Part shown: piece after piece, positions 55,283 through 64,000 of the stretch
Position numbering within the stretch: the first letter of the stretch is position 1
Layout of the letters: each line of letters begins with the position of its first letter
From: an uncultured Alistipes sp.
GTDB lineage: Bacteria > Bacteroidota > Bacteroidia > Bacteroidales > Rikenellaceae
Assembly (NCBI GenBank): GCA_937880705.1
Contig: CALGRZ010000068.1
Location: 1 to 64,000 of the forward strand
DNA length: 64,000 bases
Direction: 5' to 3'
Translations under genes and position numbers: made by a program
The notes under the pieces: generated by a model
Database searches by the model: none
The model's input: the letters and a program-made list of their open reading frames with translations, nothing else
Told to the model about the DNA's origin: nothing

Positions 55283-55759
55283 CTAAAGTATATCCTTGAT
55301 TATGTAGAACATCATAAGGCCACCTGCAACAAGCTTAAAACCGGTGCCCACGAAGAACGAAAGCAACGACCCGAAGCCCACCTTCAGGGCATCTTCGAAC
55401 GAGAGTTTATTACCCAGCAGCTCGCCGGCAACAGCACCGACAAAGGGGCCCATGATTATTCCCACGGGGCCAAAGAACATTCCCAAGAATACTCCGACAG
55501 TTGCACCGGTGATACCGCTCTTGGTTCCTCCGAACTTCTTGCTGAAGTATCCGGGAAGGATATAGTCCAATATGATAACCACCAGAGATACAACTGCCCA
55601 TATCATAAGCTGTGTCGTGGTTATCTCGGAATCGGCCATAAAGAATACGCACAGCAATCCGGCGTATGACATCAACGTGCCCGGCAGAGCGGGAACGATG
55701 GCACCCAGCAAGCCTATAATGCCACATAGTATGGCAGCAACAGCCAAAAAAGTCTCCAT
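55283..55759 (-). CDS. DUF456 membrane protein
   Basis: The 158-residue protein has four or so membrane helices and glycine-rich turns (GLLGAIVPALPGTLMSYAG, GGTKSGITGATVG), the pattern of DUF456. The family has no settled function. It is the first gene of the DUF456/caspase-like/PARP-like operon, with gaps of 17 and 12 bases. Confidence 0.8.
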   Translation of the reverse strand: METFLAVAAILCGIIGLLGAIVPALPGTLMSYAGLLCVFFMADSEITTTQLMIWAVVSLVVIILDYILPGYFSKKFGGTKSGITGATVGVFLGMFFGPVGIIMGPFVGAVAGELLGNKLSFEDALKVGFGSLLSFFVGTGFKLVAGGLMMFYIIKDIL

Positions 55760-55761
55760 AG

Positions 55762-55780
55762 TTTGTATAATTTATACAAA
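55762..55780. promoter_or_regulatory. Palindrome over the start site of the DUF456 operon (possible operator)
   Basis: TTTGTATAATTTATACAAA has two perfect nine-base arms around one central T. It overlaps the -7 box and the expected transcription start, a position suited to a dimeric repressor. Confidence 0.55.
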
Positions 55781-55807
55781 GGTATAAATTTTTGCCGGCA
55801 TTACAAA
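55777..55807 (-). promoter_or_regulatory. Promoter of the DUF456 operon
   Basis: On the minus strand TTTG (55807-55804), 19 bases, then TACCTTTG (55784-55777). The leader to the ATG would be about 11 bases. Confidence 0.75.
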
Positions 55808-55945
55808 CTTCAGTCGATAATTTAGGGTAGGGCTACCCCGATATATTTGTCGTAATATTTGCATTATGTTAAATCATAGAGGGGTGAAACAGATGTAATA
55901 AGAGCGACTGCAAGATAGGCGCATCAACAACCCCCAAATAAAAGG

Positions 55946-56434
55946 CTAACTCCGGTCTTTGCGCTTAAATGTAAAGTATTTCGCAGCAAGGAAGCTATAG
56001 ATTACCGTAACCGCAGTTGTCAACATCTTCGATGGCGTGGGCCAAATGTAGAGATGTTCGACAAAGAGCTTCATACATATATAGTTTAGAGTTATTGAGC
56101 CGATGACAGACAATCCATACTTTAATATCTGACTCGACTGCTTATACTCCGTAACGCGGAACGCCACATTGCGATTAAGCCAGAAACCGGTAAAGAATGT
56201 AATCGGGAATACAACAACAAGAGATGCGATGTGCGGAGAGACAACCACACAACCAAGATCAATAAATCGCTCTGCAACTATGTAATGATATATGACAAAA
56301 TACCACAGTGTATCCAACACCATATTGGCTGCTCCACATAGGCCGTAACCGAAAATTTCGCGCGATACAATAGCTCGAAAAGGCTTTAAGTAGAGCAGAT
56401 CAATAAACTTGTTAAGTATCTGTGATAGCGTCAT
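55946..56434 (-). CDS. GtrA-like membrane protein
   Basis: The 162-residue protein has four membrane helices and the GtrA pattern: FGYGLCGAANMVLD, then WLNRNVAFRV and AAKYFTFKRKD at the end. GtrA proteins are thought to flip or carry lipid-linked sugars for surface polysaccharides. It lies ten bases after the SPOR gene and is the last gene of its unit. Confidence 0.85.
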   Translation of the reverse strand: MTLSQILNKFIDLLYLKPFRAIVSREIFGYGLCGAANMVLDTLWYFVIYHYIVAERFIDLGCVVVSPHIASLVVVFPITFFTGFWLNRNVAFRVTEYKQSSQILKYGLSVIGSITLNYICMKLFVEHLYIWPTPSKMLTTAVTVIYSFLAAKYFTFKRKDRS

Positions 56435-56444
56435 ATAAAAACAA

Positions 56445-57299
56445 TTACTTAAATCGTTTTGGAGTATGTATCCAAGCCTGCTTGAAAGATGATCTACGCT
56501 CCCTTATAAACTCCTCACAAGCCTCCCTCTCGCTACTTCCAAACACGACAACAGCATACATCTTACCAAGGGCATATACCCTACAATTTACATCCGTAAC
56601 ATCCTCCTCTATAGCCCTGACAGCCCTCTGCGCATTATCCTCTGTCGAGTAACTACCAACAACGACCCAGTGACGAACATCCACACTATCATACCAACGC
56701 TGTTGCTTCTCCACGACAGGTATTTCATCAATGCTTTCCGATGGCGTACTCACCTCTTCTTCAACGACTTGAGTAACATCTTCTAAAGCGATTTCAGGCT
56801 TATCCACAGCCTCGACTACCCTATCACTATCCACATCACTATTCACATAGAGCCAACCTGCTGCGCCAACAGCTACAACACATAGAGCCGCCACGACCCA
56901 CGCGACAGTTCTCCTGCCTCTCTTGCGGGTAATGTCAAGCGTCTGCGGCAGTCTATTAAGCTCATCAAAGAGTGCTTTATCGGCTATAAACGACTTCACA
57001 CAAAGCGAGCCAACGCCCTCAATATTAATAGATTTATCTGATGAAACCTTCGTTAGCCAGCGTCGATATATATCCTCTGCCTGTGAGTGTGTGCAAGAGG
57101 CAACATTCACAATATAGTCGACGATAGACACTGCCTTGAGGTGCGACGAGAACTCCACATTGTAGCGAGGCGACACCACCCTACGGCCATCCAACTGCGC
57201 CTTTTGGCGAACTATATGCAACGTGCCCACATCGGGTAGAAAGACCGCGTGGGCATCGAGCAAAAGGTTGTATATCAACTTATTTACCTCGTTTACCAT
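56445..57299 (-). CDS. HU-CCDC81/SPOR domain membrane protein
   Basis: From ATG 57299 the 284-residue protein has an N-terminal domain resembling the HU-like CCDC81 fold (LLLDAHAVFLPDVGTLHI ... VDYIVN), a membrane helix at about 130-148, an acidic linker, and a C-terminal SPOR domain (VVVGSYSTEDNAQRAVRA ... YAVVVFGSS) that binds denuded peptidoglycan at the septum. This layout is common in Bacteroidetes and suggests a role in division or DNA-envelope linkage. The start overlaps the lgt 3' end by 20 bases. Confidence 0.8.
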   Translation of the reverse strand: MVNEVNKLIYNLLLDAHAVFLPDVGTLHIVRQKAQLDGRRVVSPRYNVEFSSHLKAVSIVDYIVNVASCTHSQAEDIYRRWLTKVSSDKSINIEGVGSLCVKSFIADKALFDELNRLPQTLDITRKRGRRTVAWVVAALCVVAVGAAGWLYVNSDVDSDRVVEAVDKPEIALEDVTQVVEEEVSTPSESIDEIPVVEKQQRWYDSVDVRHWVVVGSYSTEDNAQRAVRAIEEDVTDVNCRVYALGKMYAVVVFGSSEREACEEFIRERRSSFKQAWIHTPKRFK

Positions 57300-58230
57300 T
57301 CTTCTTGGCATTATTGGCCTTACGCTTCTCCTCGGCCTTATACATATTGTTGGCATACTGCGCAACAGCATCCACATCCGACACCACAGGTCGCATCATA
57401 CTTCGGCATATCATATAGATACCTATAAGGATAAACGGAATGCTCAACCACTGGCCCATATCGAGTGTCATAGCATCCTCGAAGGCAACCTGACGCTCCT
57501 TGATAAACTCGATAAAGAAGCGCGTGAGGAAGATTCCGATCATAGCCCAGCCAAAGAGCAGACCCGGACGACGTCTACCTAAATCTTTACGGTAGTACAT
57601 CCACATAAGTAACACGAATGTAACAAGATAGCATATTGCCTCATAGAGCTGTGCCGGATGACGTGCAGGTATCTCTGCCAAGATCTCTGCAGGCACATTA
57701 CCATCAAACTCGTAGAATGCTCGCGGTGCATCGTGTCTTACGAACTTAAATGCCCAAGGCAGATCGCTCACCTTACCCACAATCTCCGAGTTAAAGAGGT
57801 TACCAAAACGGATTATCGCGCCGCTCAACGGTGCAACGATAGCGATGCGATCCAGACCCCAGATAAAGGGGAGATGGTTGCGCTTGACAAAGAACCAGAT
57901 ACCGAGGATAATACCTATGGTTGCTCCGTGGCTGGCCATACCTCCATCACGAATGTCGGTGATGATACGCCATGGCTCGGGCAGATAGACCTCGGGCTCG
58001 TAGAAGAGACAGTGACCCACACGGGCACCAATGAACGTACCCAGCACAATCCAAATAAAGGCCGACTCGACGGTCTGCTGGGGAAGGCCCTCCCTCTTGC
58101 AGACATTGGCGACAATACGTTCAGCGCACAAGATACCTACGGCCCACATAAGACCATACCAACGGATATCCAGGCTACCAAGCATCAAAAACGTGGGATC
58201 CCAATCCCAGATTATACTTAACATATTCAT
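57280..58230 (-). CDS. lgt: Prolipoprotein diacylglyceryl transferase
   Basis: Lgt adds diacylglycerol to the lipobox Cys of prelipoproteins, the first step in maturing the many lipoproteins of this window. Seven or so membrane helices are present with GARVGHCLFY, the signature IRFGNLFNSEIVG and RHPAQLYEA. The C-terminus has a charged tail (KAEEKRKANNAKK). At 316 residues it is slightly long. Confidence 0.96.
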   Translation of the reverse strand: MNMLSIIWDWDPTFLMLGSLDIRWYGLMWAVGILCAERIVANVCKREGLPQQTVESAFIWIVLGTFIGARVGHCLFYEPEVYLPEPWRIITDIRDGGMASHGATIGIILGIWFFVKRNHLPFIWGLDRIAIVAPLSGAIIRFGNLFNSEIVGKVSDLPWAFKFVRHDAPRAFYEFDGNVPAEILAEIPARHPAQLYEAICYLVTFVLLMWMYYRKDLGRRRPGLLFGWAMIGIFLTRFFIEFIKERQVAFEDAMTLDMGQWLSIPFILIGIYMICRSMMRPVVSDVDAVAQYANNMYKAEEKRKANNAKKNGKRGK

Positions 58231-58254
58231 TGTATAACTCTATTTTTCTGTGTT

Positions 58255-58893
58255 TTAACTCGACATAACAGCAAGGCGCGCAATAACTCGCCACACCTGT
58301 CTTATGTCACTACAATCTACAATCATATCGGGGTACTCCTCGCGGTCACGGGCCACAAGTCGCCACTTACCCACCTCGCCCGCAACAAAGCGCACCTTGC
58401 GCCACAACACCTGATTACCCACCTGAAGCACATACTCATTACCCTGCACAACCTGCTCGACCTCATATCGCGTAAGAAACAGATCGGTGGCAGCGCACTG
58501 CACATCACACATTGCGCGAGATAACGAGCGAGCCACAATCTCCGCACTATGCGTATAAGGTAGATAGATGTACCCCGAGGGTTTTATCTCTTCGGGGTTA
58601 AGCAACAGCTTCTCCACCTCATCTTTATAGTATGGTATCTGCGCACCGGTGTAGGCATCACCACTGTTGAGCATCGCCCCTATGCCGGTCAACAGCCATG
58701 TGCGGTCAACATCGGGGAACCTACTCGTGATGCGATCTGCCAAGTCGTGCGAGATGCCGAAGCTGCCTCGCTTAATATGGTAGAGCGAATCACTACGACC
58801 AAGACCAATATACAGCGCAAAGCTGTTGATGGTCATGCCCGTCCATGATATTACGGCCTCCAAACGCTCCCAGTTGGCAAATTTGTTTGTCAT
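58255..58893 (-). CDS. HTH/S24-like regulator
   Basis: Residues 1-65 look like a helix-turn-helix domain (TINSFALYIGLGRSDSLYHI ... LADRITSRFPDVDRTWLLTG). The second half has the beta-rich S24/LexA C-terminal look (GNEYVLQVGNQVLWRKV) but without a clear Ser-Lys dyad, so it may be a non-cleaving CI-type regulator. Phage-like regulators of this plan are widespread in Bacteroidetes chromosomes. It lies 24 bases before lgt. Its target is unknown. Confidence 0.65.
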   Translation of the reverse strand: MTNKFANWERLEAVISWTGMTINSFALYIGLGRSDSLYHIKRGSFGISHDLADRITSRFPDVDRTWLLTGIGAMLNSGDAYTGAQIPYYKDEVEKLLLNPEEIKPSGYIYLPYTHSAEIVARSLSRAMCDVQCAATDLFLTRYEVEQVVQGNEYVLQVGNQVLWRKVRFVAGEVGKWRLVARDREEYPDMIVDCSDIRQVWRVIARLAVMSS

Positions 58894-58918
58894 AATACAA
58901 ATAAATTTAGTATATTTG
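58886..58918 (+). promoter_or_regulatory. Promoter of tRNA-Arg
   Basis: TTTG (58886-58889), 21 bases, then TATATTTG (58911-58918). The -33 box overlaps the first codons of the divergent regulator gene. Confidence 0.7.
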
Positions 58919-58924
58919 CAGCGC

Positions 58925-58996
58925 GGCTCCGTAGTTCAATGGATAGAATTTAAGATTCCGGTTCTTACGATGAAGGTTCGAATCCTTTCGGAGTCA
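58925..58996 (+). tRNA. tRNA-Arg (anticodon CCG)
   Basis: The acceptor arm GGCTCCG pairs with CGGAGTC (58989-58995) with one G-T pair; A58996 is the discriminator. The anticodon arm is TAAGA-TTCCGGT-TCTTA with anticodon CCG. The T-arm is AAGG-TTCGAAT-CCTT. The CCA end is not encoded. Confidence 0.93.
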
Positions 58997-59002
58997 CACT
59001 CG

Positions 59003-59024
59003 GGCGTATGGAGTACCATACGCC
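59003..59024 (+). terminator. Hairpin after tRNA-Arg
   Basis: GGCGTATGG (59003-59011) pairs with CCATACGCC (59016-59024) around an AGTA loop. The T-run is weak, so termination may depend on the longer hairpin downstream. Confidence 0.5.
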
Positions 59025-59112
59025 TTAACTATTCGCCCCACAAAGATACGAATTGTTTTTTAGAAATTGTGGACTACGAGTAAAAAACTCACACGAGATA
59101 TGAACGCATACC

Positions 59113-59159
59113 ATAGATGGCGCATAAGCGAGCACTACTCTCGCCTATGCGCCATCTAT
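59113..59159. terminator. Long hairpin between tRNA-Arg and malQ
   Basis: A 20-base inverted repeat with one mismatch (arms beginning ATAGATGGCGCATA and ending TATGCGCCATCTAT) has a seven-base loop. It stands between convergent units and probably ends transcription from both sides. Confidence 0.65.
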
Positions 59160-59183
59160 CGTTTTCAGAGTGTATGATGGGTG

Positions 59184-61637
59184 TTATCTGCCCGACTCGG
59201 CAATCTTATAACGTATCATCTTATTGAGGTTGTCGGCCTTGAGCAACTCCTCGAGGGTGATGTGCATGCGATAACGCCAGTAGTGGCGCGAGTTGGCAGG
59301 CACATTGATACGCTCCTCGTTGGGGTTCTCGCGGCGCAGCTCGCCGTCCATAGCCACCCAATCCTGCAGAGGCAGAATGGTAAGCATAGCGGGCGACTTA
59401 AGGTGCATGGCGATCACCTGCTCACATATCCAGGGCTCGCAGAAGTAGGGGGCATCACCCCAAGCACCGAGAACCTGGTTGTAGAAACGCTGGGTTATGC
59501 CACGATCCTCCTCCCACCAAGCGCGCAAGGGGTTCATGTCGTGTGTACCTGTGGTACATACCGACAGATAGGGGTAGTCGTAGGTCGAACCGAACTCCAC
59601 CTTGGGATCCTTGGGCATACGCTGAATCTCGAGCGACAGGATCTGCTCGCCAGACATCACCGCAGGCACGCAATCGGGAATCATACCCAGATCCTCGCCA
59701 CATACCAACATACCGGTAGACTCGATCAGCGGCGGCAGCTTCTTCATCGCCTCCCACTGCCAGAAGTCGTTGTGGCGACGATAGAAGAAGTCGTTATAGA
59801 GGCGGTTGTAGGCCTCCTTCTGATCATCCGACAGCCAACGGTAGCAATCGGTCGAGTATGCCGAGATGCGCGGATGGAACCTACCCTTCTGCAACTTATC
59901 CTCGACAAAGAGCACGTTGTCCGTCTGTGTGATGTCGCCCACATGCCAGCCTCCGTCAAAGTTGAAGCCATAGCTGCGTATCTCATCAACAGTGTAGGGC
60001 AGTGCGGGATTGAAACGGCCCAGCAGGGCATTTACGGCATCCAGCGGAATCTCCCAGATGCGGAAGAAACCGAGGATATGGTCGATACGGTATGCATCGA
60101 AGTACTCGGACATCTTCACAAAGCGAGCCTTCCACCACACATAGCCATCCTCGGCCATCTTCGCCCAGTTGTATGTAGGAAAACCCCAATTCTGACCCAT
60201 CACCGAGAAGTCATCGGGTGGTGCACCGGCAGACGAGTCCATGTTGAAGAGCTCGGGATATACCCATGCATCAACCGACGTGCGAGAGATACCGATAGGA
60301 ATATCGCCCTTCAGCACAACGCCCTTCGAGTGTGCATAATCGCGCACGGCACGCAACTGGCGCGAGAGGTGGAACTGCACGAAGTAGTTGTATGCAACAG
60401 CCTCGGCGTGCTCCTTTTCGTACTTTGCAGCCTTGGCCTTGGTATACTTTGCCATAGAGCCCCACTGCGAGAAGTCGGGAGTACCCTTCTCGTCGCGCAA
60501 CGCGCAGAACACGGCATAGGGACGCAACCACTCCTCGTTAGCGGCCATAAAGCTCTTAAACTCCTTTGAGGCGAGAGTCTTGGCTCCATCCTGCTCGAAG
60601 ATAAGGTGCAGGTACTCGGCCTTGGCATTGTTAACCCTCTCATAGTCAACCATGGGCAGCTCGTTAAGCTCCTTGCCGAGCTTCTCGAAGCGTGCCTTGG
60701 CCGCCTTATCCTTCAGCTCACCGACCAGAGGCAGATGCAGGAACTGGGGGTGCAGAGCAAAGGTTGAGTTGGCGTTATAAGGGTACGAATCCTGCCATGT
60801 ATTGGTCATCGTAGTATCGTTGATGGGCAATATCTGGATGATAGACTGGCCCGTCACGGCAGCCCAGTCGACCATAAGACGCAGGTCGTTAAACTCACCG
60901 ACGCCAAAGCTCTGCTCCGAGCGCAACGAGAATACGGGGATGGCTACACCGGCACCACGCCAAGCAGCCATATCGAACTGCGGACGCAACGAGTCGACAA
61001 CGACTGCCTCGCCCGGCTGAACGCTATCCGCGAAGTAGTAGTTCTCGCCCGACTGCCACGCCACAACGTCGCCACTCTCGGTGTCTACGATAACGAACTT
61101 ATATGCAAAACCGCCCTTCGGTGCCTTGATGCGGGCACTCCACAACGGAGCCTGCTCATCGCTCATCTGCACACCCTTTGCAACATCCCAGCAGCCCAAG
61201 GCCTTGTTCTCGCCTACAAGCACAACGCGCTGCGTAGAGCGTACCACCGAGACCTCGGCACGAATGGTGAGCGTGCCCTCGGCTATGGCCTGCGCGCGCT
61301 TGACCTTCGGACGTGCAAAGACACCGTCGGTAAACATCGACGAACGGAACGAGCGATCGGCGGGCATGTCGTGCCAGCGGTCAACGACGCGCACCGTCTT
61401 TGCCTTGCCATCGGTTGCCAATGAGTGTTTTGCGCCCCACTCCTTGCGTACAACATCCTCGCCTCGACGTACCTCATAGCGGTACTCAACTGATGCTGTG
61501 GTGAGCTTAAGCGAGGCATCCCAGATGCCGTCACCGAGGTACTGCATCGGGTAGGCCTTCTCCCTCTGGGAGCCGACTACAACATAGAGATCCTCTCCAT
61601 AGGAGGTTTGATACTCTAATCTTAAATTTAGTGTCAT
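59184..61637 (-). CDS. malQ: 4-alpha-glucanotransferase with CBM20 domains
   Basis: MalQ moves glucan segments between maltodextrins (GH77). Residues 1-230 hold two starch-binding CBM20-like domains (LRLEYQTSYGEDLYVVVGS and TLTIRAEVSVVRSTQRVVLVG). The GH77 barrel follows with the nucleophile Asp in YFDAYRIDHILGFFRIWE, the acid-base Glu in CGEDLGMIP, and the third Asp in TGTHDMNPLR. The 817 residues match the plant DPE2-like and Bacteroidetes type. A HAD phosphatase gene lies 19 bases upstream. Confidence 0.95.
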   Translation of the reverse strand: MTLNLRLEYQTSYGEDLYVVVGSQREKAYPMQYLGDGIWDASLKLTTASVEYRYEVRRGEDVVRKEWGAKHSLATDGKAKTVRVVDRWHDMPADRSFRSSMFTDGVFARPKVKRAQAIAEGTLTIRAEVSVVRSTQRVVLVGENKALGCWDVAKGVQMSDEQAPLWSARIKAPKGGFAYKFVIVDTESGDVVAWQSGENYYFADSVQPGEAVVVDSLRPQFDMAAWRGAGVAIPVFSLRSEQSFGVGEFNDLRLMVDWAAVTGQSIIQILPINDTTMTNTWQDSYPYNANSTFALHPQFLHLPLVGELKDKAAKARFEKLGKELNELPMVDYERVNNAKAEYLHLIFEQDGAKTLASKEFKSFMAANEEWLRPYAVFCALRDEKGTPDFSQWGSMAKYTKAKAAKYEKEHAEAVAYNYFVQFHLSRQLRAVRDYAHSKGVVLKGDIPIGISRTSVDAWVYPELFNMDSSAGAPPDDFSVMGQNWGFPTYNWAKMAEDGYVWWKARFVKMSEYFDAYRIDHILGFFRIWEIPLDAVNALLGRFNPALPYTVDEIRSYGFNFDGGWHVGDITQTDNVLFVEDKLQKGRFHPRISAYSTDCYRWLSDDQKEAYNRLYNDFFYRRHNDFWQWEAMKKLPPLIESTGMLVCGEDLGMIPDCVPAVMSGEQILSLEIQRMPKDPKVEFGSTYDYPYLSVCTTGTHDMNPLRAWWEEDRGITQRFYNQVLGAWGDAPYFCEPWICEQVIAMHLKSPAMLTILPLQDWVAMDGELRRENPNEERINVPANSRHYWRYRMHITLEELLKADNLNKMIRYKIAESGR

Positions 61638-61656
61638 ACCTATGTTTATTATATGT

Positions 61657-62256
61657 TTATTTCAATAACATCTCTGCTAATTCGGCACAGCTCTTCGCGG
61701 GCTCATGGGCACTGAAATGGTAGCCCTGCCACCCCTCGTTTATAGCCGCCTCGACATTGGCTTTTCGATCGTCAATAAAGAGCGTTTCGGCTGGGTCAAG
61801 ACCATACCTCGAGGTCAGAAGTCGGTAGATCTCGGGCTGCGGTTTGATGATGTGCTCCTCGCACGAAACGACCTCGCCATCGAAATTTTTATAGACATCC
61901 TGCTTACGAAGAAACTCTATGAATTCCAACGACATATTAGACAACACATAAAGTTTATATTCAGCAGCACGCAGAGCCTCGATGAGCGACTTTGTCGACG
62001 GTATTTGCTCTTGTGTAAGTATTGATCGGCGAAGGTTCTTTGCGGCCAGTTCTCTGTCGCATGAGTTATACTCGGCAAGAGCCCCGATCACCTCGTCGTA
62101 ACTCACCACACCACGGTCATACTCCTCCCAAAACAGGGGCATCCGTGGCAGGGCGATATACGAGAAGAATTTGATAAATTCGGGTTCGAACTTGCGTGGG
62201 TCGCGCGAAAATACAACACCGCCGAGGTCAAATACTACATTCTTAATCTTTTTCAT
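61657..62256 (-). CDS. YihX-like HAD phosphatase
   Basis: From ATG 62256 the 200-residue protein opens with VVFDLGGVVFSRD, the D-x-G form of the HAD motif seen in YihX, followed by LYVLSNMS, KPQPEIY and LFIDDRKANVEAA. YihX of E. coli is an alpha-glucose-1-phosphatase; with malQ next in the operon, action on a glucan-derived phosphosugar is plausible but unproven. The frame opens at 62385, but 62256 follows a strong promoter and starts with the HAD strand. Confidence 0.8.
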   Translation of the reverse strand: MKKIKNVVFDLGGVVFSRDPRKFEPEFIKFFSYIALPRMPLFWEEYDRGVVSYDEVIGALAEYNSCDRELAAKNLRRSILTQEQIPSTKSLIEALRAAEYKLYVLSNMSLEFIEFLRKQDVYKNFDGEVVSCEEHIIKPQPEIYRLLTSRYGLDPAETLFIDDRKANVEAAINEGWQGYHFSAHEPAKSCAELAEMLLK

Positions 62257-62263
62257 AATTGTA

Positions 62264-62294
62264 CAAATATACGCTTTTAGATCGAAAAAGCAAA
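62264..62294 (-). promoter_or_regulatory. Promoter of the HAD-malQ operon (near-leaderless)
   Basis: On the minus strand TTTG (62294-62291), 19 bases, then TATATTTG (62271-62264). The ATG at 62256 begins eight bases later. Confidence 0.75.
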
Positions 62295-62423
62295 AAATAG
62301 GGTTATGTTTTATGCCGAGTGGTAGTAATCGGCAGATGAAACAGCCGTGTGAATTGACGAAAAAGCACGTTGCAGAATAAGACACTATTCAGCACTCCGA
62401 ATAAAACGTAACTATTGAATTAA

Positions 62424-64000
<1,577 letters not shown>

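Noticed and set aside
55825..55838. Short inverted repeat GGGTAG/CTACCC as a terminator
   Set aside because: The loop would be only two bases and no T-run follows; it may be a remnant of the dispersed GGGTAG-type repeats.
59181..60569. Long open frame (462 codons) on the plus strand
   Set aside because: It lies wholly antisense to malQ, whose catalytic motifs are complete. Its composition (His, Leu and Val rich) is that of a shadow frame.

Overview
The window reads as a chromosomal segment of a Bacteroidales bacterium. Supporting signs are Bacteroidetes promoters (a -33 TTG/TTTG about 19-21 bases before a -7 TAnnTTTG) in front of many genes, SPOR, BACON, GIN, DUF1573, DUF4301 and DUF5689 proteins, a TonB-dependent receptor locus, and a V-type ATPase operon of the Chlamydia/Bacteroidetes layout. 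The high-GC, Alistipes-like coding style suggests Rikenellaceae; this is inference, since no rRNA gene is present.

Layout. 1-1118: end of an unknown acidic protein, miaA, tRNA-Leu(UAA). 1119-1730: a gene-free stretch with a duplicated tRNA 3' end, a perfect palindrome and dispersed repeats. 1731-5649 (minus): rpiB, typA, DUF4301. 5758-10009 (plus): murB, tilS, holA and a class IV aminotransferase-like gene without the PLP lysine. 10029-11120 (minus): a ROK kinase. 11346-18863 (plus): seven-gene V-ATPase operon. 18977-19993 (minus): ruvB. 20260-30311 (plus): a surface locus of BACON/OB-like lipoprotein, secreted NUC-type nuclease, secreted EEP-family phosphoesterase, TonB-dependent receptor and DUF5689 lipoprotein, read here as a nucleic-acid scavenging system. 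30380-32548: GH20 hexosaminidase. 32603-47491 (minus): yajC, DUF1573, nusB, ispF, then an S26-like peptidase/HprK-like kinase/ABC exporter cassette, addA-addB with a GIN-domain gene, a HAD phosphatase and two M23 peptidases. 47601-51766 (plus): alaS, gpmI. 51844-52260: orphan lipoprotein. 52431-52504: tRNA-Ala(GGC), followed by a possible small RNA. 52761-55759 (minus): a three-gene operon of DUF456 membrane protein, gingipain/caspase-like lipoprotein and membrane-anchored PARP-like protein. 55946-58893 (minus): gtrA-like, HU-CCDC81/SPOR, lgt and an S24-type regulator. 58925-58996: tRNA-Arg(CCG). 59184-62256 (minus): malQ with a YihX-like phosphatase. 62508 to the end: gyrB, cut by the window edge.

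Most genes are housekeeping: tRNA modification and charging, cell wall, replication and recombination, isoprenoid and glycolytic enzymes, lipoprotein maturation. The best candidates for undescribed biology are the PARP-like/caspase-like/DUF456 operon, the secreted nuclease plus TonB receptor locus, the HprK-like/S26-like/ABC cassette, the lysine-less class IV protein and DUF4301, which carries nucleotidyltransferase-like motifs. At least four genes have a textbook promoter placed so close to the ATG that their mRNAs should be leaderless or nearly so.
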